Shown one piece after another: positions 1 through 12,000 of a stretch of 12,200 nucleotides of DNA (position 1 is its first letter; each line of letters starts with the position of its first letter). A program made the translations under genes and the position numbers. Origin of the DNA: Candidatus Omnitrophota bacterium (GTDB taxonomy: Bacteria > Omnitrophota > Gorgyraeia > Duberdicusellales > 4484-171); the NCBI GenBank assembly GCA_016939345.1, contig JAFGHG010000076.1, positions 1-12,200 on the forward strand. The letters are read 5' to 3'. Below the pieces are notes generated by a model. The model did no database searches, was not told the origin of the DNA, and worked only from the letters and a program-made list of their open reading frames with translations.

Positions 1-3000
1 ATACCTGATCCCAGTGCTGTCTGCCTGAGCGGATATTGGCATAGGCTGTTTCGATGCGTTTAGCAGCTTGACGGGCTCCTGAGTAAAAAAGGAAAACTGA
101 AAAAGCAATCATAAACAATGCGCTTACTGCATGAGAGTCATCTGGACCAGATTGCTCCTCTTTTACTACTATTCCCTGATAACTGTCAAGAGTTCCCGAA
201 TCAACATTATTCATTTCTCTAAGAATTCCATCTATCATAGATTTTTCAGCGTCAGTGTTGCTAAGTAACTTACCTATATGCAGATGGTCCAACAACCAGA
301 AATATTCTGATTGTGTTACCAATGTTTTTAATAATATTTGAGCTTGGTCTTTTTGCTGCTCTATTAACTCATCATGTACTCTGACAATAGCATCCCAAAC
401 ATGATGTTTTGTCTGTGATGAACCATTTCTGCCTCTGGCTAAATCCCTTGCAAACTGGACAGAAGATGCTGAGACGCTGTTCAAGCCCGGGCCTTCAACA
501 TAAACCAATAATGATTTGGTTTCTTTTGGTAATTCAATCCTACCAGTTGCAAAGTATAAGCCTTCAACAATAACCACATCATTACTTCTTAAAGCTTCTT
601 CTAAAGCAACTCTTAACTCACTCCAGATAATTGATTCCGGTCTATTTAAGTCACTAAATACACCCGTGCCATCTCTGGGCCTTTGCGAATCATCTAAATA
701 GAATCTATCTAAATGAAGCACCTGGATTCTCTCGCCTTTTGAAATAGAATTACCTATAAAAGAAGCTATTGTACTGGTCCCAGTGTTTGTGCCACCCGCT
801 ATCCAAATCAATTTTGCTTCAGAAAGTTTTTCCCTGCTATCAGCACTTATATCAAAAATCGGATCAAGAGTTTTAATTGAGATCAACCTTCTGATATCAG
901 ATATAATATTCTCTCTGGCTAATGCACTGACCTTGGAATCATCATTAAAATCAGGGCTTAGATCTTTGCTTTCGTTGATACTATAATTATTATGGATAAA
1001 TAAATCTTTTACCCCGTTCATTGATTCTTCATTTCTGCTGTCTATCAATAGCCTTGATTGATATATCCTTGCGCCTTCTCCTAAAACAAAAACTGATCCC
1101 TGAGCAATGCCTGCTATTTTAATCAGTGTGTCTTTTACCTCCACTCCATCTTCTATTACTAGGGTTATACCCTCGCCGACGCTGATATAAGAATTCTCTA
1201 TGGAATAATTTCCTTCAAATTTTATATCTCCTGCAAAATAGGAAGCGCGATTATGTTTTGAGGCTATTCCAATAACTACTTCATGGCGCTCGATCAAGGC
1301 CTCGGGTGCAAACCTCTGCGCATAACGGCCTCCTCGCTGGCCCATAGCAAGACGCTCATCAACGGAAAGTTTATAAGCTGTAAGCAACCCTTGGGCAAGA
1401 ACCTCACTGTTATGAACGATAACCCTGTTTCTATTTGCATCGTTTTTATCAAGCTCAAAATTAATTATAAGACCGGTCAACCCATCAAGCATTGCCTCGG
1501 GGATACCTCCGGCTTGGGTTGCAAGAGCCATACGTTGGCTAACTGCTGCCTCAAGCACTGTCAAGCCAAAACCTTCAGAATAGCTTGGACATATAATTAA
1601 ATCTGAGGCGCGGCTCCAAATTGAAACTTCCTGCTGGCTTAATTGTCCTAAAATAATGACTTTTCCAGCAAGTCCGCTTGTATTTATTAAGTGGTTAATT
1701 TCACGTCCAAAATTCTTTGTAGCTGCTCCGGCAAATATGAGTACTACATCTTCGATTCCTTGATCTTTGAGAATGGCCAAGGCACGTATGGCCTCTTCTG
1801 GGCCTTTATCGCGGATGATTCGATTTGGAGAAAATACAACAAATTTTTCAGAAAGGCCATAGTTCTTAATTAATTCTCCTGCCGCTTGATCCTTATCCTT
1901 ACTTGGCCTAAAGTTCTCCATACGGCAAAGTGGACCTGCTAGGTAAGATTTCTGAATGCCTATGCTCCTTAAAGCTCTCATTCCGGCCAAAGACACAACA
2001 GCAGTTCTATTGGCTCTTTGTAAGTTAATTCTGGTAGCGTTCCCAGGATTATCCAAAACAGCCCTTCTTCTAATCGGGTCATCAGAACCATGGTAGTAAA
2101 CTACTGACTTAAGTCCCTTCTCCTGGGCGACATCTAAGGCTAAAGTAGTTTCTTTTTCAGAAGGAACGAGACAGACAATTCCCTCGATAGCATTTGTGTC
2201 AGCAATACCCTCTACCACAGATTTAAAGCTATCTAAACTATCTGCACCATGGAAATAAACCATACCTCTGTTATTTATTTGATATTGACGGGACTGCATT
2301 CTGGCCAGATCATCGTTATTGCTTACAAATGCAATATGAATAACAATATCATTTCTCTGTAATAAATAAAATACTTCAGTGAATACATAAGTTTCTCCTC
2401 CGCCAGTGACAGAAGGATTGGAAACAACAAAAATATAATGTTTTTTCTCTTGCTCGAATACGTCGTTTTCTGCTGAAGTGGAGTACTTTTCTAATTCCAA
2501 TGCCAACATCTCAACAACCGAAGGTGTTTGACTGCCCAATGCATAGAATCTATCTCTGTCTGAATGAATAGCATCCATAACTGAAACTGTATCAGCCAAT
2601 GCACGCTCTTCATTGCTTTCTCTATAGGCAATATGGCTTATTGCTTCATGATATAGTATCTCAATCTGTTTGGTCTCGATGGCATTTTGGCTAAGTCCTT
2701 CTTGAACAAGAGAAAAGAAATAAGTATTAAGGTATACTGTTGCGTTAGCTATATCAGCAGCGGCTACAAAACCATCGGTCACACCCAGATCATCAGTAAT
2801 AATTATGTCTACCCTCGGCGGTGCTCTTGATGTTATATAGGTAAGTTCATTAAAGTGCCTTGTCAGAGTTTCAACTTCAGAATGGTACTGGCTTTCTTCA
2901 GGCACTGATAATCTATAACCTTGATCACTTAGAACAGCTGTAATTCTTTTTTGGGGTTTCCCACTGCTCCAGCCGTTTGGTACGCGCATAGGATAATATA

Positions 3001-6000
3001 ATAGGGTTACTTCCTGAGATAAAGTTATTAAGACTATCGCCAATAATGATAATACTGATAATAAGATGAGTGATGATGAATTTTCTGCCTCTACCTCGAT
3101 ATTATCCTGAGTAGCAAATATGATCTTTTCATAAAAGGCTTCATGCTTGGCAAGCAATGCTTCTGATGAGAAGTTCTCTTGCACAAAATCCCTGCCGGCC
3201 AACCCCAACCTTATGCGAAGCTCTTTGCTTTGGATCAATTCAGCAAGCTTATCTGCAAGGTCATCAGCATTTAAGTTTTCAAAGAGAAAACCTGTTTTTC
3301 CGTCAATCATAGCTTCAGGTATTCCTCCCTGTTTACTTCCAACAACCGGAATTTCCGCGACCTGAGCTTCAAGCAGAATCCTTCCTAATCCTTCTGAGCG
3401 GCTTGGCAGAACTACTATATCAGCTTTGTGGTATTCTTTTACCAGATCTTCAGTCGAAACAGCTGGCATAAATTCTACGTATTCGCCAATGCCGGCACTT
3501 TCAATACGCTCGCGCAGAAAAGCGATAAGAACTGGATCGCTGTCACCTTGAAGACGTACCCTGATATCGTTGATACCCTTCTCTGCAAGCCTAATAACCG
3601 CTTCAATCAATATATCAGCACCTTTCTCCACTGTTATGCGATTTGGTGAAAGAATATAAACTTTATCATTTTCTACTTTTTCAGAATAAGGAATGCTGCG
3701 CCTAAAGGTAGAAATCTCAATTCCGTTACCAAGATTGTCTGCGTCTTGGCGGCCAATCTGTTCAAGGCCGGACTTACTAATACCGGCGGCAAAATCAGCT
3801 ATATTGACTACTTCCCTTAAATGTTCAGCAGCAGATATCCAATCAGGTGTATCCAACAGCTTTCCGCGATGAAATTGTATTGCTAATTTAATCTCTTCCG
3901 ATTTTATAATCCTGGCCAGAGCAGGTGAAATAGTTGTTAATGGCTCATGGAACATGGCAAATTCCGGAGCATATTCTGTCTTGATGTATCTCAGGGCCTG
4001 ATGAAAACGCTTTGCGGTAGCCTCAAAATCTCTTTCTCCATATCTCATGCTCCATTTAACCGGCCAATAAACAATACGTCCTGAACCTACTTCCTCTACT
4101 TCGACCTGCCGCCTTTGATCTTTTGTTATATACATTTGGACTATAGTCATGCTATGCCTATCAGCCAGCCCTCTGTTTAACATACCGAGATGGCGCTCAA
4201 TTCCTCCCACGGTTCCTATGAATTCCATTGGATAAACTCTCACAATAGCCTTCCTATATAAAAATGAGCTTTCTTTACTCAAAAGCATATATAAAATATC
4301 AAAAATCACCTTGGCTTCCTGCTTTGAATAAATCCGGGAAAGTTTTCGAAGCACTATTGCCATCTTCTGGTTATTATTTAAATTTTGCAATGAAGCAGTT
4401 GAAATAACGCTCATCAATACTTCATTAGTTTCTTCCGAAAGGTTGTATCGTTTGATATCAGAATCTATCTCAGGGTCTACGCGGGTTAAACTAAGAACAA
4501 GATCTGCTATCCTTTGATGAATAGCAAAAACTGCTTTCCTTCGGCGCAAAAGCTCACGCCAGGAAAATACATCTTCTCCTATTCTCATTAAACGAAATGT
4601 TATGTTTGATAAAAGATCTTCTTTAGAAGAAACCATGTATTTATGGTAAATTTCTCTTATCTCAGAAGAATCAGGTTGAAATCTTTCTTTAAAAACCCTA
4701 ATTAATCTACGTACCTTACTCATAGCCTCAATGACCTCGTGTTCTCCCGAAACATTCCACCAAAATGCTTCGTCTGTTAAGAACCCAGCCTCATCGATCA
4801 TATGTAAATAATCTTGCATCTGCTGTAAAGCCTTAATTGTCCTATCCCAATATTTATTAAAATAATAATCGTACTTCTCTGCAATTAATTTTCGGACTTC
4901 ATCGGGGCGTTCAGTAATTATTTCAACATATTTCTCTGGAGATCTGATGTGATATTCAGCAATTAAATCTTTTAGGGTATAAGTAAAAACACAGCTTCCC
5001 ATATAACTATACAGTGTATCTATGGCTTTTCTTACTCCCATCTCAACATCCTCAAAATTCTCAATAGTTCTGTAGTGAATTACCGGATAGGACCCCCTCA
5101 AAACACCACCATTATAAAAAGCATTAACTAAAATATGAAAATTCAAATCTTCCCTTAAGCCCTGGGGCCCGTCCTGCACATACATTACCCCTAAATTACC
5201 AAAGTGAGAGCAATTAGCTCCTCCTGAAAAGTTGGCTGATTCTGTTGTTGGTTTCAAAACCTGAACTATGCCTTCTGTACTTTTACGCACTTCACCCGTC
5301 AAGCTAGGCGAATGAAATAATAATGGACGCGACGGATGCCTACCGATGATAGAGTCAAGAATCCTTTGGAAATAGCTCATCAGTTGGTTTCGGTTGCTAA
5401 TGCCTCTATCCTCGTGACGCAGCATTGGGGTAAAACCAAGGCCTTTTCCAGTAAAATTATCGTAATTATGCTCACCATAAGCCAGTTTATATACATTGCG
5501 AGAAGGAGCATATGTATCTCTTGGCTTTACATTAGCCATATACTCAAAAAATTCCAACACATCACGGATAACCCCTCTAAAGCTTTGTATTGGCCTGACA
5601 GCTCCATCCATAGTTACCGGATTGCCTAATACCACCATATTGGCGTTCTCAGTTTTAGCCCTAATCACTTCCATAAAATCATCAAACAAATAATCCCATT
5701 GGTTACGATCACCCCTGTCACGATGGGCGCTCTGCAAACGCGCATCATCATCTAAATATCTTATTACCTGATCAGGTTCATCCGGGTGTTCTGACCTCAT
5801 TGCTAAGGCCACCAATTGAGCAACGTTTCTGTTTCCGTCAAAGCTGCGACGCGCACGTTTATAACCGTCGGGCATATTAATATCATACTTAAGGGTCTCA
5901 CTGTCCTTATTGAAAAAGTGCAAATCTAAAGAATTCTCACTGTCTATGGCTGAAAGCAAACCATTAATTTGTGCCGGACCATAATAACGCACATCCAGAG

Positions 6001-9000
6001 GATTATTCAGAACAAAATCCTCACAATCTCTCTCAGTTTGTTCCTGCTTTCCTTCATCGTCACTATCATCAACAACAGCAACATGTACCCTGTCAAAAAC
6101 TTCCTTGCCAAGATAATGGTCATAACTTAATCCTGCATAGCCAATTTTGTTAAGATAATCAACAATACTTCTTAGATTAGCTGACAGCACATGTGGTCTA
6201 TTACTACTAATAATTACTATGTGCATTCGCGGTAAATTTGTTGCATACCCGCTTTCAACCATAAATTCATGCCATTCCTTACTAATAGCCTCAAACTCCT
6301 TGATATATCGATATCTGAATGATGTTCCAGTCATGGCTCTACGTAAAAGATCAAGTCCTCTTTGATAAATCTTTACTACTTCGCCGACTTCCTGCTGATT
6401 GGAGAAATTACATTCCTTACTCAGAATCCTTGCCTTTTCAATAGCTTCATGAGCCTGTGCATGCCTGATAATTGCCAGCTTGTTGTGAGTTGTATCAACC
6501 ACGGCATCAGTTGCTGCAACTAAATCAGCATCTAAATCTATCTTATGTTGCTTAGTGATCCTTTCTAACGAAAAATCAGCAATATAACGACGGTCTAACA
6601 AAAGAGGATCACGTTTTCTGTCCAGATCTCCTGAAATACTGAATTCAGCATAAGTTTCGAATAATGACCTGGCTAATAACCTTGATAGCTCTTCAGATTC
6701 TAGCTGCCTTCGCTCAATAAGGTTGCTATGAATAATATATCCTGCCAGGGACAACTCATTATTATTGACATTTAAATCGCTATGATTAAAGGCTTGCTCT
6801 TCATCTCCAAAGCCGAATGATATATGACTAATAATTTCATGATACAGGATCTCTACCTGCTTAAATCCTAACCCAATGGAATCAAGGTTTTCTTGGGATA
6901 AAGAAAAGAAATATGAATGCAAATAAACTATTCTGCGAGAAATATCCGCGGCAGCAACATAACCATTAGTTTTAGAGCTATCGTTTGTTACAAAAATTGT
7001 CACCTGAGGAGGTGCGCGATTTGATAAATAGCCAAGTACTTGCAATCGGTGCGACAATATCGCTTCATCAAATTCATTTAAAAAACCACCAACCGGTCTC
7101 AAATCCCAATTGCCATTACTTTGCTCTGCGATTACAGTGCCTTCTCTAGATCTGCTCCTAAAATCATCAGGAACTGTAATCCTCTCAAATCCATTAAGAT
7201 GATTAAAGTTTGCATCTACAAAATCATCATTCTCAGAATCAACAACTAATTCAGCGCCAAGAGATGATGCAACTTCTTCAACAAAACTTTCTACTGCAAC
7301 AGCTTTTTTGGTATTAAACACCCTGCCAAGAGTATTTCCAATGTTATCATTATCTAATCCTCTCTTGGCGAGCTGTTCAGAATAATAATCACCTAACTCC
7401 TGGCTTCCAAGATTAATAGTAAGATAATTACTATTTTGAGTGACCATTTGTAAGAACTTACTTATGCTTGAAGCGCTATACTCAACATCAAGGTGACCGG
7501 GATCAAGCATACGAATTTGGCCCCCAACAAGACCAAAATTAGCAAAAGCTGCGTCTAACGGCATAGCCCCACGCAATAATATGTTTTCGACTGCAGCAAC
7601 CTGGCCTCTTATCAGTTGCTTAGCTTTATCAATTTCACCGAATTCAACATGCTCTCTTAGTTGAGTTGTCATGTCGTCAAGAGTGACTTTGCGCATAATA
7701 ACAGCTGTCTCATACTGGCCGTAATTACCCTGGATCTCAATGAAAATAAAATCAACAACTATTCCGCCTAAGCGTTCTTTGGCGATCGTATAAGAAGTGA
7801 CAGCTTCTTCGGAAAATACGTAATCAGCAGCCTCATCCATGAATAATTTTAGGACGAACGGCCAATCCCCTCTTGATTCAATAATCGCCTGTGTTCCGTT
7901 GAACAAAACGCCTATTCCGTTCTTCCTTAAGTCTGAATGCTTTAAGCGCAAGGTCCGTTCTGATTTTGAAGAAGAATTTAATCTGGAGAAAATCCCTATA
8001 AGCAGAAGAATGCCCCCAACCATCAACAGGACCGCAAAAGAAAATTTATTGCTAAAAGAGTGATAGTTGAGTTTATCAGCTGTTGCGCTATTTATCTTAT
8101 CTACAATTACCCTGTCTGCACCGGAAGTATTTGTACGCTTTACCCGTATAACTCTTAAGTTATATTTTTCAAAAAGGACAGCAGTTTTAACATGGTAATT
8201 AGAACTTATGGCTAATACGCCTACTACTTCTGCACCCAGTTCTTCAAGCAGGTTGATAGCAGCAAAAAGCTGAGAGCCGCTATGTATATAGTCGTCAACT
8301 AAAATTATTCTGTCGCCTGGCTTTACTAATGTTCTGTTTAACTCGAAAGTTTTTGTGGTTTCACTGTAATCAACAAATGAAGTCATGACTATCGAATCAT
8401 CTTTTGCCGTTAATTTTCCGCCCTTTCTAATTGCTACAAAACCTGATCCGGTTGCCTGAGCCAATGAAGCCCCCAGGATAAATCCAGTGGCTTCAAGTCC
8501 GGCGATCTTATCAAAATCAATATCTGATACTAATTGAGCAAAGTCTCCGTTTAGCCTGGAAAGGACTTCAGCCTCGGCAAAAAGAGGGGTAACATCGAAC
8601 TTAGTGCGGTTTGAAGAATCAACAAAGCTTCTGTAGTATTGATATCTTATTTCAGAACGAATTGCGGCGGTATCAGCAATAGCTCTTTCCTCGTCTGTCT
8701 CATTGTGCCCGATATGGCTTATAGCTTCATGGTATAGTATCTCTATCTGCTTTGTTTCAAGACCCAGATCACTTAAACCTTCTTCGTTTAAGCTGAAGAA
8801 ATAAGTATGAAGATATATTGTGCTATCAGCAATAGCAACCCTTGCTACCATATTGTTTGTAAGCGCCATATCTTCGGTTATAACAATGGTCAAGATTGGC
8901 GGGCCTCTGGTAGTCAAAGGCAGTATTGATTGCAGCCTGGATGCAATGGCTTCCTCAAAAACAAGAGGTAATTCTCCTTCTACTGTTTCCAGGTCATATT

Positions 9001-12000
9001 TTTTATCATTTAAGATTGCTCTGACACTTACGCTCCGAGTAAAATCATCATTGTGATGATCAGCAGGAACAGCCATGGGGTAGTTATTTTGATCAGTTAG
9101 ATGCCCGTATGGCCGACTGTTTTTCAAGAAAGTTATAATTTCCGGTATGTTTAAAACCGTCAATATCATTCCCATTAATATTATTGGTGTCAAAATTACA
9201 GCAAGAATCTTACTGCCTGCGAATAAAACGGCTAAGAATGGAAACTGTGGCAAAAATAGTAAAGTTATCATAGCCGAAAAGCCAATTTTTCCTTTAAAAG
9301 TTAAGGATTTTAAAGTATTGCCTATTACAAACGCAAGCATGGTAATGATCTTTGAGAAGGCTATACCCTTAAGGTTGCCCTTTATATTAGTAAAGGCGGC
9401 ATAAACAAATATTCCGGTTAAAAACACAAGTGAAGCTAAAAAGTTCAATACAATAGCAGCTGGACCCATAGGCGTCATATAAGAAATAGCAATAGCAAAT
9501 GATACCAATCCCAAGATACCAACAACACCATTGAATGGATAGGGCTTATCTTTATTGTATAGATTGAAGCGCATAGCTTTATCAAATTTTTCTTGAGGTG
9601 ACCATTTCTGCAGAATTGCGTCTTTTTCAGTAGGGATAAAACTAAATCGCTCATTGGAAGCAAGCCAAAGGCCTTTAAAGAATTGAGGAATCAAAAATAC
9701 ATAGTAAGGTAAAGCAACCAGAGTATCGCGTATAAGCAAGACAAAGGCTAACCAGAAAGAAGCTGTTTGACGCCAGTGACGATGTAAATTGTTTTTATTG
9801 ATCATGATCATAAGCAATGTACTTACAGTCAAGAATATCAAAGCCGGGCGTAAAAATGCATAGGCACTAAAAGGCGCATAAGCTGGCAAGAATATAATCA
9901 GCAATACTGCAAAAGGAGCAATGAAATAATGGAACCATAACATAAGGTGGGATAGCTTCTTATCAACTCCGATAGCTGGGTTGAAGAATAGCTCATACTG
10001 GCCCCGATCCATCATAAAACGTGTACAATTAAAAGCATAACGAATCTCAGTACTGGCAATACTCTCGCCGAACAATGACGGCCTGCCCCACTCAAAAACA
10101 AACCAGTCTATTTGAGTAGAACGCGATGCTCCGTATTTTGCCTGACCCATTAAAAATGATGCAGAATCTTCACCCGGCGGCATAAGTGCAATTATTGCCC
10201 CGCGCTGACGGCCGGAACCCTTACCGTAAAAGGTCAACATATTACGTCTGCCCCGCTGAACTTCTGAAGTCCAGTTCTCCTGTGATATAGAATATATCTT
10301 TGTTCCAGGAAAGGCCCAGGTGCTGGTAGCCCAGATACGCATCATTGGGTTAACAATTTGTAATTCTGGATTACTGCCATAAAGAGTAGCCCATGCAGGT
10401 CGCCATACATTTTGTCCGGGGCTGATTCTGGAGTGAGCATCATATAACGTACTTGCATCAAACATTAAATGTAAATTCATACAGCTATAGTTATTCTTTG
10501 CCATACCAGATATATAGTCGTTATTTTGTGCTACAACACCGGGCTCTCTATAAAGTGGCAATAAAACTTCATTATCAGCACATGCAACGGCAGTCGAAGC
10601 TAGTTTAATTGTCTTCATAAAGTGTGGTGAGCTGCTAGGGCTTAATTCATTAGCAAAAAGATAAGCTACTGTGTCACCATGAGCATCAATCCAATGTTTG
10701 TATTCACGAGCCCAGGCAGTTAAACTTTCATTGTCAGTTATTCCTCCCGGGCTTATTTCACGATATCTTCTGACCGAATCAGCCCCCAAATATACAGCCC
10801 AATGGCGACAGCCTTCTGGAGACGAGTTTTCAGTTATCTTAAAGCCATGTACCCAATCTTCCCAGAATTTTACTTCATCACCAGTTAAGGAATCATAACC
10901 ATGGTCTCGTACTTTATCAAGTATTCTGCCGGCTTCATCTTTTTTATCATTCTGGGCATCTTGTGATTCAATGCTGGGAGAATACTTCTTCAAAAAAGAA
11001 CCTGTGAAAAACTTAATATGGCCCTGGTGTAAAAATGTCTGGCTTGGCCAAGCAGCATCCATAAATATATGGCTCATCTTAGTAGCTACGATTTCTTGAT
11101 AGCGTGTATATTTTTCAGTTAAGGCGGTTTCAACGCCTCTGCCATTTTGCTCCCTGACTGCAGCTGCCAAAGAATCGTGGCTGGAAACTGCTTCTTGAAC
11201 TGCATCAAAGTAATCAAGATCGCCCAACTGGCTGCTTAAAGCCAAATGCATTTCAACAATATCAGCGCCTTGACTTTCTATAACACCTAAGTTAGACGGA
11301 CGCATTTCATCGAGCCATTGAGCTATCTCAGCAACGATTGTGGTTTGTTGCTCATTGGTTAAACCGTTATTAGAATACAATATTTGATAAACTGGAGACC
11401 ATTCATTAATTTTAGATAAATCATCCAGAACAGAGGCGGCTGAATTTGGAAGAAGTGTTCTAAGACGCGATATAACGTTTCTCCACTCAGGTTTATGGTT
11501 TCTGGCCATATAACCTAACAAATTGCTTTTCTTATTAGGGTCTCTTGGGTGATCATTGAATGTTCCTGGCAGACCAAACTCAGCAAAAATATGACTGAAT
11601 AACTCGCCACAGGCATTAACTAAACCTGAAGTCGGTTCGAGACTGCTGAAGGCCGGGGTGCGTGGCTTGCTCTGGCTTAGAGCAAAGAAAACATCATAAA
11701 GTACGTTATGGCCTTTCTTGGATTTTGGATCGATGAAGCGGCCGCCTTTCTCATGTCTTAATGCTCTTACCCAAAGATCCTGTTCGCGCTGGCTCATAAG
11801 TTTCTTCTTGGCAAGTGTATTGACAAAGCGTATTAAATAAAGGGCAACCGGTTCATTGTTTGGTAAAAGCGGCATATGCTTGCGTTCTACCCTTTCAAAC
11901 TCTACAAACCATCTGCCAAATATACCCGGATAGATATAGTCGCCAATACTGTCACGGCTAAAAACACTTCCCCAAGAAGGACCAAACCCTATTGATATAG

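Noticed and set aside
1012..1255. Hexapeptide acetyltransferase domain
   Set aside because: The strands do not follow a strict [LIV]-G-x4 hexad and there are too few turns for an active trimer; only a beta-rich description is supported.
516..3649. Short + strand open frames of 60-105 codons (for example 516-701, 783-986, 1283-1600, 3147-3365, 3428-3649)
   Set aside because: They lie wholly inside GT4, P-loop and linker coding sequence of the minus frame, show no ribosome binding site I can see, and their translations carry no motif. They are antisense shadows.
8714..8731. Canonical zinc peptidase motif HExxH
   Set aside because: There are three, not two, residues between Glu and the second His in every copy, so canonical families cannot be claimed.
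2588..9082. Membership of the HExxxH domains in peptidase family M49 (dipeptidyl peptidase III), suggested by HExxGH and the EECR-like EER
   Set aside because: In M49 the two motifs are about 50 residues apart, here 13 between the first His and the Glu pair, and the position of the Gly before the second His is Ser. The rest of the domain does not resemble M49.
9475..9663. Minus strand 62-codon frame with an internal Met and Leu-rich end
   Set aside because: It is out of frame with, and fully inside, the polytopic membrane domain of the giant gene.
5336..10898. Further short + strand open frames (5336-5629, 5496-5693, 5971-6153, 7839-8063, 8820-9056, 9147-9404, 10698-10898)
   Set aside because: All are antisense to well-supported domains of the giant protein. 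The hydrophobic look of some, such as 9147-9404, reflects the reverse of membrane-coding codons.
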